Assembly: GCA_032173965.1 (NCBI GenBank) | Contig: JAVUNC010000006.1 | Coordinates: 41,139,870-41,203,869, forward strand | Source of the DNA: Sitta carolinensis | Taxonomy: Eukaryota; Chordata; Aves; Passeriformes; Sittidae | Reading direction: 5' to 3' | Length of the DNA: 64,000 nt | In this document: one piece after another, positions 12,101-24,200 of the stretch | Numbering within the stretch: the first letter of the stretch is position 1 | How the letters are laid out: each line of letters begins with the position of its first letter | Translations under genes and position numbers: made by a program | Notes under the pieces: model-generated | Database searches by the model: none | What the model saw: only the letters and a program-made list of their open reading frames with translations | What the model was told of the DNA's origin: nothing

Positions 12101-14633
12101 AGAGTCTATGCCTGTGTGCAGGTGCCATGTTGGATTAAAGAAGGGATATCTAAAATCTTATTCTGATGCTTTAATCTCTGCTTCTTTAATTTTTCATCCT
12201 GTTGCCACTATTTCTTTCATCTCTTGCATATGCTCTTTGACTCACCCCATCCATGTTTTTCCTGGCAGGAGAAACAGGATTCAAGCCTTGCTACTTGGAA
12301 GTACTCAAGGTTGTCAAAGGGAAACTTCACCAGCCAGATGAGATTCGTGGAAGTTCCTTCTATGCTTTCTCCTATTATTACGATCGAGCAGCTGACACCA
12401 ACCTAATTGGTAAATTTGGGATAATCTACTACGTGTGAGCATGTCAGCCAGAAGGTAGACAGAGGAATCCTGGCTGCTGAAGCCATGGGGAGCAGAGGAA
12501 AGGAATGTTATTGAGAAAGAGGAAATACATAGAATGCCTCGAGGGAATGACATTTATTTGTCACTGCAGTTTGGTGTTAAGCACATGAAATGTGCTCAGG
12601 GCTCCAGTTACACCTGTAGCTCTGCCTTCTGTTCCAAACAGGTCTCCCTCCTAGTGCAGCATCTTTAAGTTGCACTCTAGGGTCATCTTAGCTGAAAAAT
12701 TCAAATGCTGTCAGGTCTATGACAATGTTTTCTCACATCTTTTTCAGATTATGAACGCGGAGGTGTTTTGAAAGTGAGAGATTTTGAAAGAAAAGCCAAA
12801 GAAGGTAATTGTCATGAGCTGGGAAACTGATTTGGACAAGAAATAACAAAAATATGAACGTGTAGGCAGTACATAATGTGACTTGGAAGAAAAGCAAATT
12901 TATTTAAACTTTATTTCACTTACACCTGTCATGTTACTTTTATTAGTCAAAAACTCTACTGATGCAGAAGACAATACTGATAGAGCAGTGAGGGGTTGGT
13001 GGCTTTACAGCTCTTTTCAGGAGAAGGAGATAGTTTGTGTCACTACAAAAGAAAGTGAATTTGCTGTATCAAGAGCTCCTTCTGTCAAACTACAACTATG
13101 AGTTTAAGAGAGCACTGAATTCTGTAAGTCTGTCACCTTAAATCCTATTTAATTTCTAACAAAATGGAGGGAGAGAGTAAAGGGGTTTTAAGTCTGACAG
13201 CCTCTTCCACATTCCTTTACCTCCTCCCTCTTTTTTCCTGAATGCTTGTTCTAGTTTTGTACCTCCTGTGGATAAAGATCTCCCACTTTGCCTGGCTGCT
13301 GATGGCTAAAAGCAAGTTACCTCTGTACAGTGATCATTCTCATGAGAGTGAGAAGACTGTGTTTTCCAGCCGAAGATGTGTAATTACATAGTTCAGGACT
13401 GGCTTTTTCTAAAATAAGGCCTAAATTTTAATGATTTGTCAGTTAAACTTAATCTCCCTGGAAACCTGGATGATAGGGGGATTAGGCTCTAAAGTTTGAG
13501 TGTGGGTTGGTTGTTATTTTTTCCCTGGATAGTGAGAGAGCATCTTTCCAAAGATGTGGCTAAGATGTTACCTAGCATTATCAAAACACTTACTTAGCTT
13601 TAGAGCATCAGGAGATCAATTCTGTAATCCTGGAGTAATTCTTCTGTTTCATTTCAATAGTAGAAGGATGCTGCTCATCTTTTCTTAGAAAGAAGTGAAC
13701 TGCTCTTGTTGCCAGTAGAGCAGGGCAGTAACAGTAGGTCTAGAAAATGATGCTTAGTGTAAATACATTTCCCAGTCACTGTCACCCTGACTATGGAATC
13801 TTGACTTAGCTGCAGCAAGGGCGTGGTTGGTTGGGCAATAGCCTGCCTCTTCCATTTCTTTGGACAAGTGTGGTTGGAAAAAATAAAATGCCATCCTAGA
13901 AGGTGGAATCCATTACTAGAGCCATCTGTGGAGAAGATATGATGAAAACAAGTGATGTTGTGTTCTTGCAAAAACAAGTAATCTAACACCCCGCTAATTA
14001 TCAGCTGAGCAGAGGTTCTTCAAAATGTTGCTGTAATAAAGATGTCTTTATGATGGAGTTAAGAGAAATTGGATGTACTATATGGTTCATTCTCCAACAT
14101 TGTAGAACAGCTCTGTAGCATGTACCATGTGTCATATACACACACTAACAGAAGAGGGTGGCTTGTTTTAGTGAGCTTTGGCTTGAGTTCAGTTCAAATG
14201 TACAATGTGGATAATAGCTCTTATTTTGCTGAGATTCCTTTTTTTTTTCTTTTTTCCTTCTCTAGTCTGTAATAACATGGAGAGGTACAACTCAGCCAGT
14301 CCTTTCCTCTGCATGGATCTCACTTACATCACTGCTTTATTAAAGGACGGTTTTGGATTTAGGGACAACACAGTCTTAAAGGTGAGAAAAAACAGTTAAA
14401 TCCCTATTGATTAACATGCATTAGTTAATTTTTCTGACTAATTATTTACTGAATTTTTCCAGATTTGTAACACCTAGTTGCTGTCATTTTTGCAACTAAT
14501 GAATCTAGAGAACTGTCAGGAACAACTTGTTTTCCTTCCTTTATAGTTGACAAAGAAAGTAAACAACATAGAGACAAGCTGGACTTTGGGTGCTACCTTT
14601 TACCTGCTGCAGTCTCTGGGGATGACTTATTGA
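109..14633 (+). CDS. ENTPD5: ENTPD5, ectonucleoside triphosphate diphosphohydrolase 5 (ER UDPase), 13 coding exons
   Basis: Hydrolyses UDP and GDP to the monophosphate in the ER lumen, which supports glycoprotein reglucosylation and folding (family knowledge). Coding exons, all with AG/GT borders and compatible phases: 109-325, 1532-1611, 2877-3020, 3372-3447, 5052-5087, 5937-6025, 8594-8673, 9885-9946, 11309-11410, 12269-12409, 12748-12804, 14266-14381, 14547-14633. They join to 1287 nt, 428 residues, the same length as I recall for human ENTPD5. A hydrophobic signal peptide covers residues 1-23. Apyrase conserved regions are visible: ACR1 DAGSTGT (54-60), ACR2 KATAGLRLL (128-136), ACR3 around [15 protein letters not shown] (168-182), ACR4 [11 protein letters not shown] (195-205). 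An N-glycosylation sequon NST lies in exon 7. The ATG at 109 has a strong context (AAGATGG) and begins the signal peptide. This exon also carries 5' UTR from an acceptor at 48 or 60; the promoter lies left of the window. It is tail-to-tail with COQ6. No frame damage seen. Confidence 0.96.
3942..3990. repeat. A/T-rich low-complexity tract in ENTPD5 intron 4
   Basis: Runs of AATA and AAATA with almost no G or C inside the intron between ENTPD5 coding exons 4 and 5. Simple low-complexity sequence. Confidence 0.6.
5052..5087 (+). other. ENTPD5: ENTPD5 36-nt microexon
   Basis: In-frame 36-nt exon encoding [13 protein letters not shown] with its flanking split codons, the core of apyrase conserved region 3. 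The acceptor CAG at 5049-5051 is preceded by a 17-base T run (5023-5039), an unusually strong polypyrimidine tract. The donor is GTAGTT. Skipping would remove 12 residues without a frameshift but would break the active-site region. Confidence 0.9.
6026..8593 (+). other. ENTPD5 intron 6, no recognisable gene
   Basis: A 2.6 kb intron between exons 5937-6025 and 8594-8673. I see no conserved coding stretch. The longest open frames on either strand (for example 7759-8151, minus) are serine/proline/leucine-rich and resemble no family. A T-rich tract near 8565-8593 forms the exon 7 acceptor. Confidence 0.6.
10120..11130 (+). repeat. Diverged dispersed repeat, copy 1 (ENTPD5 intron 8)
   Basis: The stretch around 10990-11045 is clearly similar to 28655-28720 in FAM161B intron 1. 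The string TTGTGCATCTGTGTG is identical at 10997-11011 and 28662-28676, and flanking bases align imperfectly in the same orientation. The class is not identifiable by eye and the outer limits are approximate. Confidence 0.4.
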
Positions 14634-17600
14634 CCTGTGATACTGCTGTGGACTTCAGCATTTCTGAAAATGCTGAGAAAGTAAATTGCAATCTCCAGGT
14701 ATGTTGTTCAGCTGGGACTGGCCACAGAGCAGAACATGGACCAAAGATATACGACAGGTCTTTACCATGGATTGGCATTGTGCCTAATGAGAGTATGATT
14801 TATAACTGTGATTGCCATAAATGATCCAGAATCTGCCTTATGAAAGTCCAAGAGGTCTAAACTCCAGCAGAGAATATGCAAGGGGCTCAAAACCAGCTCT
14901 TACCAGCAAGTTTGTTAGAAGCACAGAGTTCCTGGATGTGGTGGCAGACTACAGACACGTGACTTCCCCTACCCCCTTCTATTTTAAACATATGTAACTT
15001 ATGTTTGCTTATGAGACGTTAAATACAGAAATTAGAAATAGCATCAAGAGTCAGAGAAAAGTGAACAACTCTGGCTGTTGCCAACCTCAGTGTTCCAAGA
15101 ATCCAGCTGCTAGCATAGCAAATACATGGCAAGAATAATCCAGTCTTTAAAGAAGGGCCTGCTATAAGTATACTTTGGGCATGGTTTTGGGAGAGGTGTT
15201 GGCTAAAACAGTAATTTACCAAGCATTTTTTTAAGGCAGTAGGCATTTCCTAAGCAGAATGTGTGCCTGTTTTTCAGTTCTGCTGCCCTTTAAAAGTCTG
15301 TGCAGCTACACCATACATCTGACTACCAGACTTGATAAATTTATTCATTTAGCATGTAGTCATAACACATAGTTGTGCTGGCCCAACGAGGCAGCAGTGC
15401 CAGCTATTGAAACTCGGCTGCCAGAAGAAGAGCTTGTCACATTCCACCCACAAGGAGATTGCAGTCAGATAAAACGGCTGATCTGACAGCTCACTTTGCT
15501 GTGAGAGCCAGTTCTATTTCTCTGCAATCAGCAAGGCCACACCCACAGCCTCCTTCCCTCTGCTGCTGCTGCTCCTTGGGTTCTTGTGTGAACTGATTCT
15601 CAGGACACCTAACTTGAGGTGGTGCTCACCCAAGAGTCAAGTTTAGTGCTATCCCAAGGACAGCAGGTATGGCACAGCCCAGTGAGACCTGAGCACCACA
15701 GTCCCTTTTGCTGGAGTGAGCTCTAAGGTGTGGTGTCCCATTTGAAACCCATCCATTGCCCTAAGTAAAAACAACTGTAGAGACTTTTTCTAATACCTGA
15801 AATAATCAGCAGCTTGCTACTGTCTTCTCTCCCCAAGGAATGTGTAAGGTACAGGTGAATTTACCCCATCACAGCAAAGAGGTATTACTCACATGACTAA
15901 GGGAAACTTTTATCCACTGATGTCTTGTGATGAACATTTCCCTGCTGGGCAGTTGCAGTTCTCTGTTTGCTCTAAAACACCCTTCCCGCTTCTGTCAAAC
16001 CAAAGACTGCCCTCACGCCGCCTTCTCTGCAAACTGGGTTTCAAAATAATTGGTAATTCCCAGCAAGGGGAGTAAGTAGTGCACTCATGTCTTTGATGGT
16101 CTTGCCAAACAGTTTGGACACTTAGAAATTTGCCTTACTGTGAACATTAATCCTTTTCCTCTAGTTTGCCTGTGCAAGTTTGCCTGTGGCTGATTAAGCT
16201 ACCCCTTCTCATATCTCAGGTTTTACAGCACAAGGGGGCAAGGCATGCTTTTGAGTGAACAAACTCAAACAGCAACAAGAAGCCAAGGGTTGGGGATGGA
16301 GCCATCCATACTTATCCCATCACTGACACCTTGCCATAAATTCAGGCTGCTTTTTCGAAATAGGAAATGCTCATGCTATATATGTACTCCTTACCAGAAT
16401 CTGTTTGAGATCCACATTGATAAATTCCCATATCACACCAAAGTTCTGTTCCTTCCTCTCTAGAAGTTTCTTTTTGAACATGAAGAAAGTAATTGTGGCC
16501 TCTTCTCAACCATAAACTTTTCTTATTTCTCTTGTTGGCAAAACTTGGTATGTGGTTTGGTCTGCAGAACAAGGTGACTGCAAATGCATTCATTTTGTCT
16601 TCAGTGAACACTTTTGTATTCTCAGAAAACATGAAGTAGGAGGCAGTGGTTACTGGCCAGGCTGTGTTATCCTGAGAACGAGCTCATTTAAAAATCCAGA
16701 AGTCATCTTTCAGTCTGAGCCATGCTATGACAAACTCTTACTGGATCTTGGGGCTAAGAGCTGGCAGCAGTGAGGCTGTGTTTTGAAGGTGGGTTGCTGA
16801 ACCTAAGGAAGAAGAAGAAGCAGCATTATCTGCTCCCTGAACACACACTAGCCCTGAAGAGGGTTCAAGGGCTGAGTTTTGTCTGAAACAAGGAGGAGCT
16901 AGAAGGATACCATGCAGAGGAAGTTGTTTTTTCTGCATTCTTTTCCTCAGACTCTGGTACTACAAATGCTAGGGGAGAGCATCTGCTTCCCAGTACCAAA
17001 GTTGCATTTAATCTGAATGCTCAGGGTCTTCATTTGTCAGTGGCACAATTCATTACCTGAAGCAGAACTCCTGCTGTTTGTTACTGGCATGATTCTTCAT
17101 TTATGGGAGAAACAGAAACTCTGTTAAAATGTTTTTAAGTTTTTTTTTTTCAATTTTTGCAAGAAATTTCAAGAGTTGAGTCCCTGCTGTTTACATCTGA
17201 ACCCAAGTGGGTGGGGGGATCTGGACAACCCAGTCAAGTCCTCACACTTAGCCTAGTGCAATGATATTATTTATTAGCTAAACTAAAGAGTAAGCAGCCT
17301 TTTAAGAGACGAGCTCTACTTGCAGCCCTGATTTTTAATCTCCTCCTTTGTAATGTCTTGTAGCCAGCCACTTACAAGAACAGCCTAATAAGAGTGACTG
17401 TAGAAGCACAAATAATGGCTTTCAAAACTTATGTTTCATTCTTTCTGATATTAATTTATGATACTGGTCAACCATATGTGTAAGTCTTGCCCATGGGCAG
17501 TACTTAGTTTAATTTTCTGAGTGGCAAGTGTTTAATGCAAGAGGCTGGTGTTTGGAATCTAAGACAGAATATCCTGAATTTTATTTTAGTAATTAAAGCA

Positions 17601-17945
17601 TTTTTAACAATATTCAAGGTGTTGTGGTATAGTTTTCTTTCCTAGATATATTGTTGCCTTGTGTCTTTTCCATGGAGCCCTTGAGACTAGCCAATTCCAC
17701 GAGAAACACCATTATTAAATGCAGCAGCAAGAGAAAGGCAGGGAAAAGGGTGAAAGAACGACAGAGTTTTAAAATATATCTGCCACCATGCCTTGTCTCC
17801 CTCTGCTGCAAACTACTCCTTCTGTTTGAGCTGAGGTGCCAAGAACCCAGAAGTGATGTTACAGCTCTAGAAATCATATCAGAAGAAACTGAAAGTAATT
17901 AAGCAGCAAAAGCTGCTAAAAATAAACCAGCAGTTGGCAAAATTC
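14634..17945 (+). other. ENTPD5: ENTPD5 3' UTR and downstream sequence
   Basis: No coding exon was found between the ENTPD5 stop (14631-14633) and the end of COQ6. The last ENTPD5 exon probably continues into this stretch as a long 3' UTR. Candidate poly(A) signals on the plus strand are ATTAAA at 17592-17597 and AATAAA at 17921-17926. Which one is used, and whether the UTR is continuous, cannot be settled from sequence. Confidence 0.45.
17921..17926 (+). terminator. ENTPD5: Candidate ENTPD5 poly(A) signal AATAAA
   Basis: Canonical hexamer about 3.3 kb after the stop codon and about 230 bp before the opposing COQ6 poly(A) signal. ATTAAA at 17592-17597 is an alternative. Confidence 0.35.
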
Positions 17946-18152
17946 ACTGCTGTGTTTGCCAAAAGACAGACAGCTGCACCTCAATCTTCAATTCAGGAGG
18001 CCCAAATTAAAAGGACAGTGTATGTTTAGTTCTGTGGCTGAAGACATCGTGGTACTATGTATGGAAAGAAACCCAAAATCCTCTTGAGGAGGGCAAATGA
18101 GACAGCTTTTGCATAAACAAGTGGACGATGAAATACACGCCTCAATCCCTGT

Positions 18153-18158
18153 TTTATT
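18153..18158 (-). terminator. COQ6: COQ6 poly(A) signal (AATAAA on the minus strand)
   Basis: TTTATT on the plus strand, 99 bp beyond the COQ6 stop codon in minus-strand direction. This gives a short 3' UTR and places the COQ6 and ENTPD5 3' ends very close together. Confidence 0.55.
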
Positions 18159-18256
18159 GTAAATTAAAATAACAATTCAAGGATTCAAGTCAGTCACAGC
18201 CCCTTTAAGGGCAATGCATTCATAGGCAAGCTGCTGACAGGCAGACTGACAACAGA

Positions 18257-21200
18257 TCACTTGCTGGCAAAAGCCATGATTTGCTCCTAAAAGAGAAGAA
18301 AAAGAGAAGTAATTCATAAAGCATGTGTTTTAGAAAGGACCTTTATGCACCTTTCCTTCTATATAAATAAACAACAGTTCTTGGCCAGTCTTTCTCGCCA
18401 TGTGTGGAGAACCTATCCCTATGTCCTAGAAAATTAACAAAATTGTAGCATTCCTTTCCTTCCCAAGTAGCACAAAACTGGTACTACCAATGGGTTCTGT
18501 TCTCAAAAAATACATCTTTGTTTGGTTTTTAATTTTTAACAGAGAAAGAAAAAAAATTCTGAGTACTAAAGCAGCAGCATAGTCTTCCTTAATGAAGACA
18601 CCATGCCAGTGGCAGCTGCTCTGCCTTAGGAATGCACTGATTTTCAGTTGAGGAAGTGTCTCAACTGTGACCATAACACAAAGGAAGCAGGGCACTTGTG
18701 TTTAATATGAAAATGGAGAATAAGTGAAATAAAATTAAATGAAAATGAATTAAAATAAAATAAATAAAAATTAAATAAAATTAAGTCCAAAAATGAGAAT
18801 CTAATTTGCTGGTGGCTTGGGAGCTTTGAGAGCAGAGGGCTTAAGGAACCCCATAAAAATCCAGCAATTAGGTCAAAAGGGTGATGAGTTCAGGCAGATA
18901 TGCTGCAGAGAGTCTGTTTAAGGAACTCCTCAACACTGCCTTCCTCAGGTAATTTCAATTTCAGAGACTTGAGCTTCTGCAATGAGGGAACAATTCACAA
19001 GGCAAAACAGCACAGAAACAGGTAAGTGTGGGCTGCACACTGCATCTGTGAAGTCACCCAGAGTCTTAGTGAAGATGTGTCTTCACAGGCCTGTTTTTTC
19101 TGTGCATAGCTGGAATAAAATTCAAGGTTTGACATTTTAATTCCATAGCAAAATAGAGCCAAAGATTTCTGATGACCTCTAACTCCTAATTACTGATACA
19201 GAATATAAGACACTTAGAATTTTTACATCCCTTGTGCTAAAGGAAAAAAAAAACAAACCAAAAGATGACTACTGAGCCATCAGTTATTTAGGAACTCCTC
19301 AGGCCCATTCAGGACACAAAGCTGCCCAGTTCAAACTGGTGTTTTCCAACCAAAAATATTTCATTTTAAACAAAGAAAGATCTTTACATCTTGTGCATAT
19401 TTTGTGAATAGTTTTGGACAATTCCTACAGCCCTGAAGTGAGATCCTTACTTTGACAGGAGGCAGGGCATTTGTTGCTTGCAATCCCCATGTCCTCAGCA
19501 GCACCAGAGGAGCCAGTGTGGTAGAGTACAGCCTTTTTAGCACATCAGTAGCAGCTATCAAGGAGACATTATGCCTCTGACGTTCTGTTTCAAACTTGAG
19601 GAGGTGTTTTAAGGAGCCTGGAAGACATAATTGAATGCTTCTATTACACTTGATGTGCCACAAAAAATTGTGCATCTTATCTATAGAGCAGTTTCCTCTG
19701 GCAACTGAAAGACAACAGAGAGGTGGTCCATCTCTATAAAGACCTCCTTCCACCAGCTAGTGCTCTTCATCTCACCACATCTGTAACTGCCATCCTGCAG
19801 AACTCTATTTTTTTAAAGCAGCTTTAAGATTTGTGGGATTGAAACTGCATCCAAGAATCTTGAACTGCTCTACAGCCAATGGACATCAGAACAGCTTTGC
19901 TTCAACAAAGCTTTCAAACACAAGACAGCAGCATGCTTAACCAGAGGCACTGCAGCAAAGGCCTGGAAGACTAATCCTCTTACTGCCCCTCTGTTTGCCT
20001 GCATCCTTACCTAGATCGCTCCCGTTGAAGGCTGCTGCACTGAGGTGATGAGCTAGACATGCAATATCACCAAAGCCCAGGTTCACTCCTTGTCCTGCAA
20101 GTGGGTGGACTCTGTGTGCTGCATCTCTGCATCAAAAGAAGACAAATTTATTTCCCTTCTTGAAGAAAGCCACAGTGGCTGACAAACCCCAGAAGGGATC
20201 AGTGTAGCTCTCCTCACCTCTTAGCAATGAACCACCTTAGAACAGCATATGTGCTTTATCCAGTACTTCCTTGCATGCTATGCTGAACTACCTGACTGCC
20301 TCTCCAGTTGTAAGAAGCAAGACAAAGGGGAGGTAAGAAAAAGCAGGTCTGAAAGGAAAAATTATAAAGAGGAAGTCCTCTCAGATCACACGTGGAACAG
20401 GCCTTTATGTTTTTGTAAGTGACCTCAGCACAACAGCACCTCTGTCAATGGCACACTGCACAAACACAAAGTGGACAGTCGTCACGAGTATAAAGGAGAG
20501 GTGGGATTATCATTGAATAGAAACAAAATCGGGTTCTTCTATGAACAGACTTATCTGTAAAGCTCAGAGACAAACACTGTTATGGGAGTCACAAAGAGAA
20601 ATTAAATGAAGTTTTGATACGAAATGCAAGAACATATGCTTTATCAAGCTATAAAGCACAACGTGTTCCCAAGCATAGAGTTGTTCACAGGTTGGAATGA
20701 TGAAAAATGTACTACACAAAAGTGTAGCACAGTGTCCAAGAAGTACTAAAAGCTACCACCATACTGCAGCTGAGGCAGAGAAGAAAGTACATGCAATCTT
20801 AGAATATAAGAAATTAGGTATTTTCCTGTTTGAATAGGCCACCATACAAAAGTCTCTGACATCTCACATGCAGTAATTTTTGTCATTTGTGTTCAAGAAA
20901 GGTGAGTTTAAAGTTCAAACTAGTGCACAGAATGGCTGGTACAATGTAAAAGGAAGCACAGATCCAGAAGCACAGAGATGAGATACAGGAATCTTTCTCT
21001 GGACTGTACAAACCTGGAAAGGGAAATCATTATCTTTCAATTTACACAGAAAGCACAAATAATGGGCAGAAAGCTACTCATAAAAAAGGACACGAGGGCA
21101 CACAAAACAAACTGTATCTGGGTAAAGTCAAACTGGAACAGTATGTTATTTCTAACATCTGATTTGCTGACTGGGAGTTGCTGTCCTCACGTCATTTCTA

Positions 21201-24200
21201 ACCAGGTGCCACCCGCTCACCCAAGGGCTGCCACTGAGGACCTTACCCGATGAGAGCCACGCGGTGCTGGACATACTCTGCCGCGTGCCCCATTCCGAGA
21301 GGGAACATGGCTCGGCTCTCGGGATCGACTTTAGCAACACTCGGGGGCAGCTGACGGGCTGCAGTCCCTGAGGGCTTCAGGAGGGAAATGGCAGAACGAA
21401 ATATGGCCCCAGCAGTGTCAATGAAGTCAGAGTGGTTTATGTTGCTCCACTGAAACAGACAAACAGATCTTTGGAAGTTGACCCAAACTAGACCCATATA
21501 AGATCCCAGTTGAAAAAAATCTGAGTTCCAAATACTGAATTTTAACCACTTGGACAAAACCATAAAGTAGAAAAAACTATCTTCACCATTTTAGGACACA
21601 AAAATTTCCAACTAGGATGAGCCTGCTCTTTTTACCTTTTTGAAATTTAGGTGAACCTCTTTCAGAACTAACCTAATTCAGTCACAAGGGGTCATCTTTT
21701 CTTTGTTAAGTGCCTCTTTAGTATCATTCATACCAGAGGAGCTCCAGAATCCACCTCTCCTACTACTGTGGTTTAAGCTACAGGACTCTGTTCTATTTCT
21801 TAAAGCTTCTTCCCTGCCACAAGGCTGATACTCACAAAGGCAGAGTTGATGCTATCCACAAAGCTTTCCTCATCCATAGTGAGAAGTTCCGATGCATGGT
21901 CATGAGATGTAGACCAGACCAGAGAGCTGGCAGTGTCAGACAGCTAGTTTAAGAGAATGTCAAGGGAAATATCAAGAGAAAAAGAAGCAAAAATAAATAC
22001 TCAGTGCAAACACTTCCCCATTGCCCTGCCTCGCACCAGTCCCTCTGGAAATTACAGTTCCAGCCCAACTTGTTACAAGTGGGAAATGCCGAGGATAAAG
22101 AGAGATGGCAGGAGGGGAAAACACAATAAATGAAGAATAAAGGGCAGATGTGCAAATTCTTAAGAGACAGAACCAACACAGAAAGGCATGGACAGAAATA
22201 AAGTTACTAGACTACAAAAATTTTTAAAAACATTAAAAGAAATATGGACCCCTTACCGGAAGAAGCGCAATTGGTCCAGTGGGAAGGAACCGCTGCCATG
22301 CTACATTGTTGTCTGTGGCCTACAGTGGAAAGAAGCAAGTGGACAGCAAGCCAGATCACCCTCTTAGGTTCTGCTGCTTAAGGAAGAGTCAGTTTAGCAG
22401 AATGTTACCTCAGATAAATGGAGAGTTGCCACCACAGCCGACTGGTCATATTGATGTTCAATGTTCATAATTTCAGCTTCCTTCCGGACCACAGAGTTAT
22501 GACCATCCGCACCAATCTGTAAAACAAAGAGATGCAAAGCAACTTCTTCAGCAGCTCCTAGAAAGACTTTGAGCTAGTATTTCACTAGCCTGCAGGAAAA
22601 ACAATCCCCCAAAACCAGAAGAGATGGCCCCTTCTACTCTTCTCGAATTCAGCAGGATCTCCTTGCACCAGGCAGAGAGAACGCTGTGCCCAGTGTCCAA
22701 GACCCTCTCTGACAGAATTAGCCACTCACCTCACTCTAGCACTCCACATGGGTGGAGTGGCACACATGGAATCAGAACCAAATCCAGTGGAAAGGACTTG
22801 GGTTAGAGATGATGCCTTATCAACAGAAAAAAGAGCTTAGTTACCAGCAGCTTGGTCTGAAGTCTGCGTCCATCAGCTAACTCAACTTGGACCCAAGGGC
22901 TTGTGTCACAGCTGTGGGAATGAAGGGGCCAGGTGTACCCAACTGCTTTGCTCCTGTAGAAAACCTCCACCGGTCTGATGGGAACACAGAGTACCATGGT
23001 CACTGCATGACAGGACAGGAAAAAAGGAAACATCTCTACAACAGCCACGTGTTGTCTTAACAGCACCCTAGGAGCTCACCCTACAATTCTCAAGGCACCC
23101 AAAAAGAACAGATATGGACAATCCCTTGTCAGTGCAAGGTCTGCTCTGGACAAAGAGCTACAGATATTTTAATTAAGTCCAATTTTGGAGAAACTGTATT
23201 TTGGTGAACTACATATGTAACTGCTTTCCTGCTCTTTGGAGTCAGGTTTCTCCCTCCCTTCCCAATTCCAGAAGCTGCCCTTTCTCAAGAGTTACTTGTT
23301 AGAAGAATTTCTCCCTCTGAAGACTTAGTAGACACAATAGAAGGCAAGTAACTGAAAGCTATCTGCAGGAAATAAAACATTGAAGAAGTTGTCCACTACC
23401 TGCTACTGCATCTAACTGTTTTGTGAGAGCAGACATAATGACATCATTCTCCACTATGTAACCCATGTCCTCTAAGTCATCTTTTTCAAAAACGATCATG
23501 GCTTCTGAACAAGCATCCCACACCTACAAAGAAAAAATACATTACATGAAGCTATGTGATGAAGAAGTACATTTCAGGGACTTAACAGCAAAAAGACACA
23601 GTAATCTAGAAATAATGAACTAGAGGAAACATCCTGGATTACTGTCCATTCCCAGCTACTGAAGCGCACCACATAACTAATTTCATAAAATGATTTAGCT
23701 TAAGTTCAAAAAGTAATTCCAAGTCAAGATTTTGTCTCTCATTTCCTGTTACATAATTGACATATAAAGCTACCCTACAACCTTGCTGTAGGTGAACTCC
23801 AGCAGGCAGCTCAGCCCCATGCAGTTGCTTTCTTACTCCCCTGCACTGAGATGGGGAAGAAAACGGGAAGGGTGAAAGCACATTTACCTCATAGCTTGAG
23901 GTAAATGCAGCTGAATAGGAAAAGCAAAAGCCACATATGCAAGCAAAGCAAACCAAGGAATTAATTTGCTGCTTCCCAAGGGCAAGCAGGTGTTTAGCCA
24001 TCTCCAGGAGAGCAGGACCCCATCAAGTATAATGGTTACTTGGGAAGCCAAATGCCATCACTCTGAACTTCCCATCTTTCCTTCTTCTTTTCCTCATTTT
24101 TTCCTGCTGAGCATGACACCATATGGTATGGATTATCAGTCAGGGTCAGTTGTCCAGCCTGTGTACCCTCCCATCTTCTTGTGCACTCCCAGCCTGCTCA

